The position numbers and the translations under genes were made by a program. The notes under the pieces were generated by a model that searched no databases, had not been told where the DNA came from, and worked only from the letters and a program-made list of their open reading frames with translations. 20,249 bases of DNA from Actinomycetes bacterium (lineage in GTDB: Bacteria > Actinomycetota > Actinomycetes > S36-B12 > GCA-2699445), in assembly GCA_022600255.1 (NCBI GenBank), contig JAHZKU010000282.1, forward strand, positions 1-20,249, read 5' to 3'. Below are positions 7,869 through 16,289 of this stretch, one piece after another; the first letter of the stretch is position 1, and each line of letters begins with the position of its first letter.

Positions 7869-9497
7869 ATGGACGCAGTCACCCAAACCCCGGCCCCATT
7901 CAACGAGGAGATTCTGACGTATGCACCGGGGTCTCCCGAGCGTGCTTCCTTGACCGAACGTGTGGCCGAACTGGCCAGTGCTGGTCCAATGGACTTGCCG
8001 CAGTACATCGGGGGCGAGTGGCGGATGGCGCAAGGTGGGGAGATCTCGGTCGTTCAACCCCACGAAACGCGCAGCGTGTTGGGAACAACAAAGGAGGCAA
8101 CTACCGCTGATGCGCAGGACGCGATTGACGCAGCCTTAGCGGCCGCACCTGCTTGGCGGGCGCTGTCGTTCGACGACCGTGCCGCCATTTTCCTGAAGGC
8201 CGCCGACCTCCTATCGGGGCCATATCGCGACACCCTGAATGCCGCGACCATGCTGGGCCAGTCCAAGACGGTGCAACAGGCTGAGATCGACGCCATCTGC
8301 GAGTTGGCCGATTTCTGGCGGTTCAATGTCTACTTTGCCCGCGAGATCTTGGCCACTCAACCGGTCTCGAGTGCCCTGACTTGGAACCGGGCGGATCATC
8401 GACCGCTGGAGGGTTTCGTCTATGCGGTCTCGCCGTTCAACTTCACCGCCATTGCCGGAAATCTCGCGACTGCACCCGCTTTGATGGGGAACACGGTTGT
8501 TTGGAAGCCGGCGCCAACCCAGCAGTTTTCAGCGAACTACCTAATGGAGTTGTTGATCGAAGCTGGACTTCCCCCCGGTGTGATCAATATGGTCACGGGG
8601 GTCGGCTCTGACGTGAGTGACGTCGTGTTGGCCGACCCGAATCTTGCTGGCGTCCACTTCACCGGCTCCACAGGGGTGTTCCAGATGTTGTGGCGGCGGA
8701 TCGGTGAGAACATCACCAACTACCGCGCCTATCCACGCGTGGTCGGCGAGACGGGCGGGAAAGACTTCGTGGTGGCGCACCCGTCGGCGGACCCAGCCGT
8801 CCTGCAAACCGCCCTAATCCGGGGCGCCTTTGAGTATCAGGGCCAGAAATGCTCCGCCGCTTCCCGGGCCTATGTGCCACGCAGTATCTGGGAGCAGATC
8901 AAATCAGAACTCGCAGCAACGACGGACGCATTAACCATGGGTTCGGTGCAGGATTTGCGCAACTTCATGAGCGCCGTGATTGATGATCGTTCCTACGCGA
9001 AATTATCCGCTGTTTTGGAGCAAGCCGCCACCGACCCGGCGGTCACTGTTGTGGCTGGGGGTACCGCGGACGATGCCGTGGGCTACTTCGTGCGGCCGAC
9101 CATCTTGGAGGTGACCGATCCGGAGCACGCTCACTTTGCGACGGAGTATTTCGGCCCAGTTTTGGCTGTGTACGTGTATGAGGATGACAACTACGAAGCC
9201 ATGCTGGACCAGATGGAGGATGTCGCGCCTTATGGTCTGACCGGCGCCATCATCTCGCAGGACCGAGCAGCGATTGCCCAAGCGCAGGAGAAGTTGCGCT
9301 TTGCTGCGGGCAACTTCTATGTCAACGACAAACCGACCGGAGCCGTGGTGGGGCAGCAACCCTTCGGAGGGGCCCGCGCGTCCGGAACCAACGACAAGGC
9401 CGGGTCTGCAGCGAACCTCCTGCGCTGGGTTTCGACACGAACTGTTAAGGAGAACTTCGTTCCCCCGACCTCTTACGGGTATCCTCACATGTCGTGA
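7869..9497 (+). CDS. pruA: L-glutamate gamma-semialdehyde (1-pyrroline-5-carboxylate) dehydrogenase
   Basis: A 542-residue aldehyde dehydrogenase that oxidises L-glutamate gamma-semialdehyde, in equilibrium with pyrroline-5-carboxylate, to glutamate with NAD+; this is the second step of proline (and arginine/ornithine) catabolism. The active-site Cys328 lies in GQKCSAASR and the general-base Glu294 in GETGGKDF. 'VSPFNFTAI', 'NTVVWKPAPTQ' and 'FTGSTGVFQ' are typical of this subfamily, and the length matches the monofunctional enzyme. The start is ATG 7869 after GGAGG (7860-7864); in-frame starts at 7821 and 7845 are less well placed. Proline dehydrogenase is not in the window. The stop codon overlaps the start of the mannosyltransferase gene by four bases (GTGA), so the two are probably translated together. 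The NAD-glutamate dehydrogenase that can use its product lies about 2 kb away. Confidence 0.97.
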   Translation: MDAVTQTPAPFNEEILTYAPGSPERASLTERVAELASAGPMDLPQYIGGEWRMAQGGEISVVQPHETRSVLGTTKEATTADAQDAIDAALAAAPAWRALSFDDRAAIFLKAADLLSGPYRDTLNAATMLGQSKTVQQAEIDAICELADFWRFNVYFAREILATQPVSSALTWNRADHRPLEGFVYAVSPFNFTAIAGNLATAPALMGNTVVWKPAPTQQFSANYLMELLIEAGLPPGVINMVTGVGSDVSDVVLADPNLAGVHFTGSTGVFQMLWRRIGENITNYRAYPRVVGETGGKDFVVAHPSADPAVLQTALIRGAFEYQGQKCSAASRAYVPRSIWEQIKSELAATTDALTMGSVQDLRNFMSAVIDDRSYAKLSAVLEQAATDPAVTVVAGGTADDAVGYFVRPTILEVTDPEHAHFATEYFGPVLAVYVYEDDNYEAMLDQMEDVAPYGLTGAIISQDRAAIAQAQEKLRFAAGNFYVNDKPTGAVVGQQPFGGARASGTNDKAGSAANLLRWVSTRTVKENFVPPTSYGYPHMS

Positions 9498-10720
9498 CCC
9501 TTTCGCTACAGCGGGCCTTGCTCAAGTTGCCGCAACGCCTGATTTGGGCCTTGATCGCGTGGGCGGTGACGCGCGCCATCCTAGTCTCGGTGGGGCTGGT
9601 GGAACTGCCGTTCTATCCAGAGGGGGTCCTAGCATTCGACGACCTCGAGGTTTACGCTGCTTGGCTCCCCGACCTCTCGGCGGGAATAACGCCAATGGAT
9701 GACATGTGGCAGTATCCACCACTGGCTGGGGTGTTCTTTCTTGCAGGGACCGTGGGCCCAGCGCCGGAGATCGCCATCATGGTGGCGATTGTGCTGGCCG
9801 ATCTGGCGCTTACCGTGGTGCTGTTTCGGCGCGCACCGGCATCTGGGTGGTTCTGGATCATCGCCGGCGCGGCGGTAGGTCCGGTACTGGTCGCTCGCTT
9901 CGACGTTGTTCCCACTTTGTGTGCGGTCCTAGCTGTGTTGGCGGTGGCGCAACCGCGCATGGTGGGGGTCTGGGCGGCAGTTGGTGCCTCACTGAAGGTC
10001 TGGCCCGCCTTTACGCTCTTTATCGTGCCGCGCCCGCAAGCCTGGCGGGCTGGCACCACATTCGCCGTTGTATTGGTGGGCATCCTCGCGGTGATGATGT
10101 TGCTGTTCTCTGGCACCAGCGGGTTCTTCGGCGGGCAAGGATCACGGGGGCTGCAGATCGAATCGGTGTTTGCGCTGCCGTTCCTGATCGCGAAGGTGTT
10201 CGGTGCAGATGTGAGCCTCACATATCGCTACGGCTCGATGGAGGTCGATGCCGCTGGCGCTGGCGTCGCTGCTGGCTTGGCGGTTGCCCTCGCAGTGGGC
10301 CTGATGGTGGCCCTAGCCGTGGCCTGGTGGCGCGGACACCTGGCCAAGAAAGCCCCTGTTGATGTGGCGCTCACCACCACCCTGTTCCTAGTCGTCACGT
10401 CCCGAGTATTTTCGCCACAGTTCGTCATCTGGATTCTCGGGGTGGGCGCGCTGTGCTGGGGCGTGAAACGCGCCAAACTGCGCACCAGCACACTATTGGT
10501 GCTGGGGTCCGCGCTGCTGACCCAGTTCCTCTACCCATGGGGGTACGGTTCCCTGATTGCGGGGGCCTGGCCGGCGGTTTTGGCCCAGACAATCCGAATC
10601 GGTTTGGTTGTGGCAGCGGCCATCTTGGCGGCTCGTGAGATCTTCCGTTCTGAGCCAGTCGACGCGGTGCTTCCGGTGAACGAACCGCGCCAAGAACCAG
10701 CGAAGGAATCAGTTAACTAG
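9494..10720 (+). CDS. Polyprenol-phosphate-mannose-dependent mannosyltransferase-like membrane protein (GT87/DUF2029)
   Basis: A 408-residue, very hydrophobic protein with about nine predicted membrane segments, starting near residues 18-35. GT-C features of the GT87 family are visible: an acidic loop after the first segment (FDDLEVY, 48-54), YPP (74-76) and RFDVVP (135-140), then 'LKVWPAF' and 'SPQFVIWILG' in later segments. Family members add alpha-mannosyl units from polyprenyl-phosphate-mannose to lipoglycans on the outer face of the actinobacterial membrane. The GTG start at 9494 overlaps the pruA stop in a GTGA junction, which argues for translational coupling. The last 25 residues are polar and presumably extramembrane. 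Its 3' end overlaps the convergent DUF2505 gene by eight bases. Family is clear; acceptor and exact linkage are not. Confidence 0.85.
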   Translation: MTLSLQRALLKLPQRLIWALIAWAVTRAILVSVGLVELPFYPEGVLAFDDLEVYAAWLPDLSAGITPMDDMWQYPPLAGVFFLAGTVGPAPEIAIMVAIVLADLALTVVLFRRAPASGWFWIIAGAAVGPVLVARFDVVPTLCAVLAVLAVAQPRMVGVWAAVGASLKVWPAFTLFIVPRPQAWRAGTTFAVVLVGILAVMMLLFSGTSGFFGGQGSRGLQIESVFALPFLIAKVFGADVSLTYRYGSMEVDAAGAGVAAGLAVALAVGLMVALAVAWWRGHLAKKAPVDVALTTTLFLVVTSRVFSPQFVIWILGVGALCWGVKRAKLRTSTLLVLGSALLTQFLYPWGYGSLIAGAWPAVLAQTIRIGLVVAAAILAAREIFRSEPVDAVLPVNEPRQEPAKESVN

Positions 10721-11219
10721 CTGCCTTGTCCAGCCAGTCGTTTCCGACGCGTTGTTCCTTGTTGATGTATTTCTGAATCCATTCCAAGGCCAGATTCTCG
10801 ATCTTGCCACCCACGAACGGGACAGAGCATTTGATCATGCCCTTGGTCTCCACCGTGGTCTCGTCGCCGTTAGGTTTCATTTCTACGGCTCCGGTAAATG
10901 AGATCGGATTGTTGCCGAAATCAACGACGAAGCCAGCGGCTCGACTGCCATCAGACGCTGGCGGCCGCCAGTTCTGCGTCTCGGTCAACGTGATGGTGTC
11001 GCCGACAAATTTCTTGGCAAAGCCGGGAATCTTGGCTGGTAGGACTCTGCGCGCAACAAGAGATATGCGACCGCCACCGTCGTCGATAACCTCAGCGTCA
11101 GCCTCGATCGATCCACTGGCCAAGCATTTCTGCTTGATGAAGTCCGCATCCGAGAGCATCGTAAAAACAACGTCTGGGGATGCCTGGTAGTGCTGGATCT
11201 CGTCTATCTCAGTGGTCAC
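10713..11219 (-). CDS. DUF2505 / SRPBCC-fold protein
   Basis: A 168-residue protein resembling the DUF2505 family within the START/SRPBCC superfamily, whose members form a helix-grip cavity for hydrophobic ligands. It begins 'IDEIQHYQASPDVVFTMLSD', a typical SRPBCC first strand and helix, continues with alternating strands and ends in a long helix (about 135-165). The start is GTG (complement of 11217-11219), with GAGGAG about five bases upstream on its strand. No catalytic motif, signal peptide or membrane segment is seen. It is divergent from the glutamate dehydrogenase gene and its last eight bases overlap the convergent mannosyltransferase gene. A ligand or role cannot be assigned. Confidence 0.85.
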   Translation of the reverse strand: MTTEIDEIQHYQASPDVVFTMLSDADFIKQKCLASGSIEADAEVIDDGGGRISLVARRVLPAKIPGFAKKFVGDTITLTETQNWRPPASDGSRAAGFVVDFGNNPISFTGAVEMKPNGDETTVETKGMIKCSVPFVGGKIENLALEWIQKYINKEQRVGNDWLDKAAS

Positions 11220-11393
11220 AGTTCTCCTCGAAGTTCGCCAGCGGTCCTCACCGACACAGCCAAGTCCGGTTCAGCACTCGTGTTGGAGTATAGGGCTAAC
11301 CATGCCGGACGGCCCACCCGAAGTCTCCATTGGGGGTGCGAATCTGGGGTTTGTCGGGGCTTTGACTCGGATCGAGAAGTAGGATTTTCGGTT
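11220..11393. promoter_or_regulatory. Divergent promoter region, DUF2505 (-) and glutamate dehydrogenase (+)
   Basis: Both flanking genes start here, so promoters in both directions are expected. A TATAGG sequence at 11289-11294 is a possible -10 toward the dehydrogenase, but no good -35 lies 16-18 bases before it. AGGA at 11381-11384 is the likely ribosome binding site for the dehydrogenase. The inference rests on gene orientation more than on motifs. Confidence 0.4.
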
Positions 11394-14300
11394 ATGGCGA
11401 CCCTCCAGTTCGATGATGATGCGGCCCTGCGTGAGGATGCCATTGCTTCGGCACTGCTGTCCCTCGAGCCCCCCACGGTGGCCGGTGTTCCCGACCTCGC
11501 GGCATTCCTGCGGTTGTACTACCAGCAGGTAGCGTTGGCGGACGTCTTGGCATTTGATCCGATCGATCTGGTGGGTGCCGGGTTGGCAAGCCTGCGCGCT
11601 GCCGGAGAGAGGCTGCCCAGCGACTCAAATGTTCGCGTCTACACCCCCTCGGTGGATGAACACGGCTGGTCCAACGGACACACGGTCATCGAAGTTTGTA
11701 CGCCGGACATGCCGTTCCTAGTGGATTCGATTACGGCGGCCTTGTCGTTGGGTGATCTGGGAATCCACCTCGTGATTCATCCGGTCTTTTGGGTCACCCG
11801 CGATGAACACGGCCGACTGCTCTCGGTGGCCGGATCCGAGCCTGACGCAGATGCGCAGTGGGAGGGGGCTGCCGGCTGGGAGTCTTGGATCCACGTGGAT
11901 GTGGATCGAGACACGGACCTGGATCGGTTGGAGGCGCTCGCAGACCAGATTGAGGGGATTCTGCGAGACGTGAAGCGGGCAGTCACCGACTGGCTGCCGA
12001 TGCAGCACGCCGCCACAACGGCCGCGCAGGCGCTCAGGTCCGGTGCGATTCCGGGGGTGGATCCAACAGCGCAGTCCGAAGCCGCCGATTTTTTGGGGTG
12101 GTTGGCTGATCGGCATTTCACCTTCCTCGGCTACCGCGCCTACGAACTCACAAGAGAGGACTCGGAGCTTGCGCTGCAGGCGATTCCCGGCACGGGTCTC
12201 GGGATTCTGCGCAACGAGGGGGACCGACCCGCCCACGTATTGCCGCCGGCGGTGCAGCAGCGGGCACTAGAGCGGGTTCCGCTCATATTGACCAAAGCGA
12301 ATAGTCGGGCCACGGTGCACCGTTCCACGTACATGGACTACGTCGGGGTCAAGACGTTCGACGCGTCCGGTGCCGTCGTGGGGGAGCATCGCTTTCTGGG
12401 CTTGTACAGCGCAGCCGCGTACAACCAGTCCGTGATGGCGGTTCCAGTTTTGCGAGCCAAGTGCACGGCTGTCCTGCAAGCCTCCGGCGTAGTCCCCGAT
12501 TCGCACTTGGGCAAGGACTTGCAGCAGTTTCTGGAAACGTATCCCCGAGATGAGGTCTTCCAGTCTGAACCCAGCGAACTCCTAGCCGTCGCTAGGGAAG
12601 TTCTGGGGTTACAGGAACGGCGACGCACTCGGCTGTTTCTCCGAAAAGATCCCTACGGCCGGTTCATTTCCTGCATGGTCTACCTACCTCGAGACCGCTA
12701 CACCACGGCAGTGCGGCGCCGAGTGGAAGATCTCTTGCTCAAAGCGCTCAACGGTGACTCGGTGGACTACACGACTCGCGTCAGCGAAAGTGTCTTGGCT
12801 CGGCTGCACTACGTTGTACGAGCGGAACCGCCAGCGGAGTTGCATGATCCGGACCTGCCCGCGTTGCAGCGCGAGTTGGAGCGAACCACCCGCTCTTGGA
12901 ACGACGACTTCACCACTGCGGTGAACGCGGCGATGTCAGAGCAAGAAGCCACGGCCCTCCTGAGCCGATTCGATGGGGCGATTCCGGAGGCGTATAAGGA
13001 AGCGTTCCCGGCCCGCACGGCAGTCGCCGACATGCAGCATTTGGCCAGCCTGGCGCCTGGCAGCACGGAAGTGAATCTCTACCATCCGATGGGCGCCAAA
13101 GCCAAGATCCGGGGACTAAAGATCTATCGGTGTGGTGAAGGCGCTTCCATCTCATCGATTCTGCCTATTCTGCGAGATCTGGGCGCAGAGGTTATCCAGG
13201 AGCAACCCTTCCTCGTGGTGGACAGTGAAGGAATCAGCCGCCGCATCTACGACGTGGAGATCGTCTTCGAGTTGACCAGTGTGCAAAGCCCTGAGACGGC
13301 CAAGGAAAGGTTCGAAGCCGCGTTTCTGGCAGCTTGGCATGAGTACGGCGAGAGCGACGGATTGAACGCGCTGGTTCTGAAAGCAGGCTTGACCTGGCAA
13401 GAAGTGGCCGCCATCCGTGCCTTGACCCGATACCTGCGGCAGGCCGGGTCTGGATTCACTCCGGAGTACGTCACCAAAGTGCTACTCGAGTACGCGGAGT
13501 TTGCCCGACTCCTCGTGGATCTCATCCACGCACGCTTCGACCCGGCGCTTAGCGAGCAGGATCGCAACTCCAACCAAGAGGTGTTGCAGAAGCGGATTCG
13601 GGAGGCATTGGATGAGGTGGATAGTCTGGACGTCGATCGGATCTTGCGCGGACTGTTGACACTGATTCAAGCCTGCTGCCGGACCAGCTTTTTCCGCCCG
13701 CAATCGGAGTCCGAGCCACTGCGAATCTCCTTCAAGTTCTGGTCGGAACGGATCCCTGATCTGCCGGCGCCACGGCCACTCTTTGACCTGTGGGTCTACA
13801 GCCCCACCGTTGAGGGGGTGCACCTGCGGTTCGCGCAGGTTGCCCGTGGCGGATTGCGCTGGAGTGACAGACCCGAGGACTTCCGAACTGAAGTCTTGGG
13901 CCTAGTGAAAGCGCAGGAGGTCAAGAACTCCGTGATCGTTCCTGCAGGCGCAAAAGGTGGCTTCTACCCCAAGCGGGCCCCAGCTGCCAAAGACGATCGG
14001 GCGGGACGGTTGGCGGCGGCTCGCTCCGCCTATTCGGAGTTCATCAGTGGATTGTTAGATCTGACCGACAACCGGACCGGGAAGTTGGTTGTCCCTCCCA
14101 AAGACGTCGTCAGGCACGATGAAGACGACCCTTACCTGGTGGTGGCAGCTGACAAAGGCACGGCCACCTTCTCCGACCTCGCCAACGCGATATCCGCCGA
14201 ATACGGATTTTGGCTTGGGGATGCCTTCGCATCTGGTGGCTCGGACGGCTATGACCACAAGGCGATGGGGATCACCGCCCGTGGCGCGTGGGAGTCGGTT

Positions 14301-16259
14301 TCTCGGCACTTTCGCGAACTGGGGATCAACTCCCAGACTGACGAGTTCACCTGCTTCGGGATCGGAGACATGAGTGGCGACGTGTTCGGCAACGGCATGT
14401 TGTGTAGTAGCACGATTCGTCTGGTGGCTGCCTTTGATCACCGGCACATCTTCATTGATCCCGACCCCGACGCGGCCACCTCATACGCGGAGCGGCAGCG
14501 ACTCTTCAACCTGCCTCGCTCCAGTTGGGCTGACTACGATCCAGACCTGATCTCAACTGGAGGTGGGGTATTCCCGCGGCAAGCAAAGTCGATCCGCGTC
14601 TCAGCACAAATGGCACAGGTCTTAGGCATCAGCAGTGGTGCCACTACGGTGACCCCACCGGAGTTGATCAAGCTCATCTTGACGGCACCGATTGATCTGT
14701 TCTGGAACGGCGGCATCGGCACCTATGTGAAAGCCAGCACCCAATCCAACGCCGAGGTGGGCGATAAGTCCAATGATCTGGTCCGCGTGAACGGTAAGGA
14801 TCTGCGGTGCCGAGTGATTGGGGAAGGCGGAAATCTAGGACTCACGCAACCAGGCCGCATCGAAGCGGCCTTGGCGGGAGTGCAACTGAATACCGACGCG
14901 ATCGATAACTCCGCTGGTGTTGACACCTCCGATCACGAAGTGAACCTCAAGATCCTCCTTGACGCCGTGATCGCGGCCGGTGATCTGACCGTCAAACAGC
15001 GCAATGAGTTGTTGGTGAGCATGACCCAGGACGTGACCGACCTAGTGCTAGCTGACAATTACTCACAGAACAATGCGTTGGGTTTGGCCAGGGGGCTGGC
15101 ATCCCGCATGCTGCCGATTCACGGACGTATGATGGCGCGCCTGTCCGAAGCTGGCCGGTTGGACCTAGATCTGGAGTATCTGCCGTCGGCCTTGGAGATT
15201 CAGGACAGGGAACAGCAGGGCCTGGGTTTAACGTCTCCGGAACTGTGTGTGCTGTTGGCCTACGCGAAGATTTCGCTGGCCGACGCCGTCGCAGGGGACT
15301 CATTTGCTGCCGATCCCTATTTCGAGCGAGACCTGGTGGGCTACTTCCCCCCTGCGGTCAACAGTGCATATCGGGGGCAGATCCTGGCCCATCCGCTAGC
15401 CGAAGAGATCACCACAACTGTTGTTGTCAGCGAGCTAGTCGACCGGGGCGGGATCACGTTTGTCAGCAGGATTCTGGAGGAGACAGCGGCCACTGAGGCC
15501 GACATCGTGCGGGCTTTCACATTCGCTAAGGATGTGTTCGACCTACCGGAGTATTGGCGGCGGGTCGAAGCGCTAGACAACCAGGTCTCCACGGAGGTTC
15601 AGGGGAAGATGTACGGCGAGGCCAAACGTCTGTTGGATCGCGTCACCCGTTGGCTACTCGGCAATCGCGGTGCCAAGATTGATCTCAGCGCCTTGGTTGC
15701 GCAATATCACGCCGCCGTGGCAGCGTTGACGCCCGATTTAGCCAGCCTCTTCCGTGGTGAGGAGCTGATCCGGCATCAGGAACAGCTAGCGGCACTGGAA
15801 CAGGAGGGGGTTCCCAAGGACTTGGCCAAGGAGGCCGGTGCTGTCCTAGATCGGTTCTCGCTGTTGGATGTGGCAGACATCTCGGTGCGCACCGAGTGTG
15901 AGCCCGCAGCAGTGGCGGCGCTGTACTTCTGTGTCACGGAGCGGTTTGGGGTGGACGCCCTCCTGACGCGGATCACCCTGCTTGCGCGGGAAGACCGCTG
16001 GGATGCTCTGGCCCGACAAGCCTTGCGTAGCGACCTCTACCAAGCCGTCGCAGCTCTCACCGCCCAAGTCGTGCGTGGATCAAGTAAGGGGGCCTCGGCG
16101 CAGGACCGCATGGATGAGTGGGAAGCTTCCAACGCGGCCGAGATCGGACGCGTGCGCCACACCCTGGCTGAGATAGGGAAAATCGACCAGCTCGGTCTTG
16201 CTGGGCTCTCGGTGGCGCTCCGCTCGATTCGGACTCTGGTGGCGCAATCCCGCAACTGA
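11394..16259 (+). CDS. gdh: Large NAD-dependent glutamate dehydrogenase (about 180 kDa class)
   Basis: A 1,621-residue enzyme that oxidatively deaminates glutamate to 2-oxoglutarate and ammonia with NAD+, in the cytoplasm. The N-terminal half is the long regulatory region with ACT-like parts typical of this class. The catalytic part has RGGLRWSDRPEDF (from 818), the Lys-containing PAGAKGGFYPKR (Lys854) and DLFWNGGIGTY (from 1101), followed by a C-terminal helical region. Length agrees with mycobacterial and streptomycete homologues. The start is ATG 11394, nine bases after AGGA; the frame stays open to 11190, but that extension runs into the divergent DUF2505 gene and has no family resemblance. 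In the family, activity can be tuned by amino-acid binding and, in actinobacteria, by GarA-like FHA proteins; neither control is visible here. The sulfatase-like gene converges on it 30 bases downstream. Confidence 0.97.
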   Translation: MATLQFDDDAALREDAIASALLSLEPPTVAGVPDLAAFLRLYYQQVALADVLAFDPIDLVGAGLASLRAAGERLPSDSNVRVYTPSVDEHGWSNGHTVIEVCTPDMPFLVDSITAALSLGDLGIHLVIHPVFWVTRDEHGRLLSVAGSEPDADAQWEGAAGWESWIHVDVDRDTDLDRLEALADQIEGILRDVKRAVTDWLPMQHAATTAAQALRSGAIPGVDPTAQSEAADFLGWLADRHFTFLGYRAYELTREDSELALQAIPGTGLGILRNEGDRPAHVLPPAVQQRALERVPLILTKANSRATVHRSTYMDYVGVKTFDASGAVVGEHRFLGLYSAAAYNQSVMAVPVLRAKCTAVLQASGVVPDSHLGKDLQQFLETYPRDEVFQSEPSELLAVAREVLGLQERRRTRLFLRKDPYGRFISCMVYLPRDRYTTAVRRRVEDLLLKALNGDSVDYTTRVSESVLARLHYVVRAEPPAELHDPDLPALQRELERTTRSWNDDFTTAVNAAMSEQEATALLSRFDGAIPEAYKEAFPARTAVADMQHLASLAPGSTEVNLYHPMGAKAKIRGLKIYRCGEGASISSILPILRDLGAEVIQEQPFLVVDSEGISRRIYDVEIVFELTSVQSPETAKERFEAAFLAAWHEYGESDGLNALVLKAGLTWQEVAAIRALTRYLRQAGSGFTPEYVTKVLLEYAEFARLLVDLIHARFDPALSEQDRNSNQEVLQKRIREALDEVDSLDVDRILRGLLTLIQACCRTSFFRPQSESEPLRISFKFWSERIPDLPAPRPLFDLWVYSPTVEGVHLRFAQVARGGLRWSDRPEDFRTEVLGLVKAQEVKNSVIVPAGAKGGFYPKRAPAAKDDRAGRLAAARSAYSEFISGLLDLTDNRTGKLVVPPKDVVRHDEDDPYLVVAADKGTATFSDLANAISAEYGFWLGDAFASGGSDGYDHKAMGITARGAWESVSRHFRELGINSQTDEFTCFGIGDMSGDVFGNGMLCSSTIRLVAAFDHRHIFIDPDPDAATSYAERQRLFNLPRSSWADYDPDLISTGGGVFPRQAKSIRVSAQMAQVLGISSGATTVTPPELIKLILTAPIDLFWNGGIGTYVKASTQSNAEVGDKSNDLVRVNGKDLRCRVIGEGGNLGLTQPGRIEAALAGVQLNTDAIDNSAGVDTSDHEVNLKILLDAVIAAGDLTVKQRNELLVSMTQDVTDLVLADNYSQNNALGLARGLASRMLPIHGRMMARLSEAGRLDLDLEYLPSALEIQDREQQGLGLTSPELCVLLAYAKISLADAVAGDSFAADPYFERDLVGYFPPAVNSAYRGQILAHPLAEEITTTVVVSELVDRGGITFVSRILEETAATEADIVRAFTFAKDVFDLPEYWRRVEALDNQVSTEVQGKMYGEAKRLLDRVTRWLLGNRGAKIDLSALVAQYHAAVAALTPDLASLFRGEELIRHQEQLAALEQEGVPKDLAKEAGAVLDRFSLLDVADISVRTECEPAAVAALYFCVTERFGVDALLTRITLLAREDRWDALARQALRSDLYQAVAALTAQVVRGSSKGASAQDRMDEWEASNAAEIGRVRHTLAEIGKIDQLGLAGLSVALRSIRTLVAQSRN

Positions 16260-16289
16260 TTCCGCAGGACGCACGCGGCGGAGCTGTGT

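Noticed and set aside
11190..11393. Extension of the glutamate dehydrogenase frame by 68 residues
   Set aside because: It runs into the divergent DUF2505 gene, has no family resemblance, and ATG 11394 has a suitable AGGA upstream and gives the usual family length.
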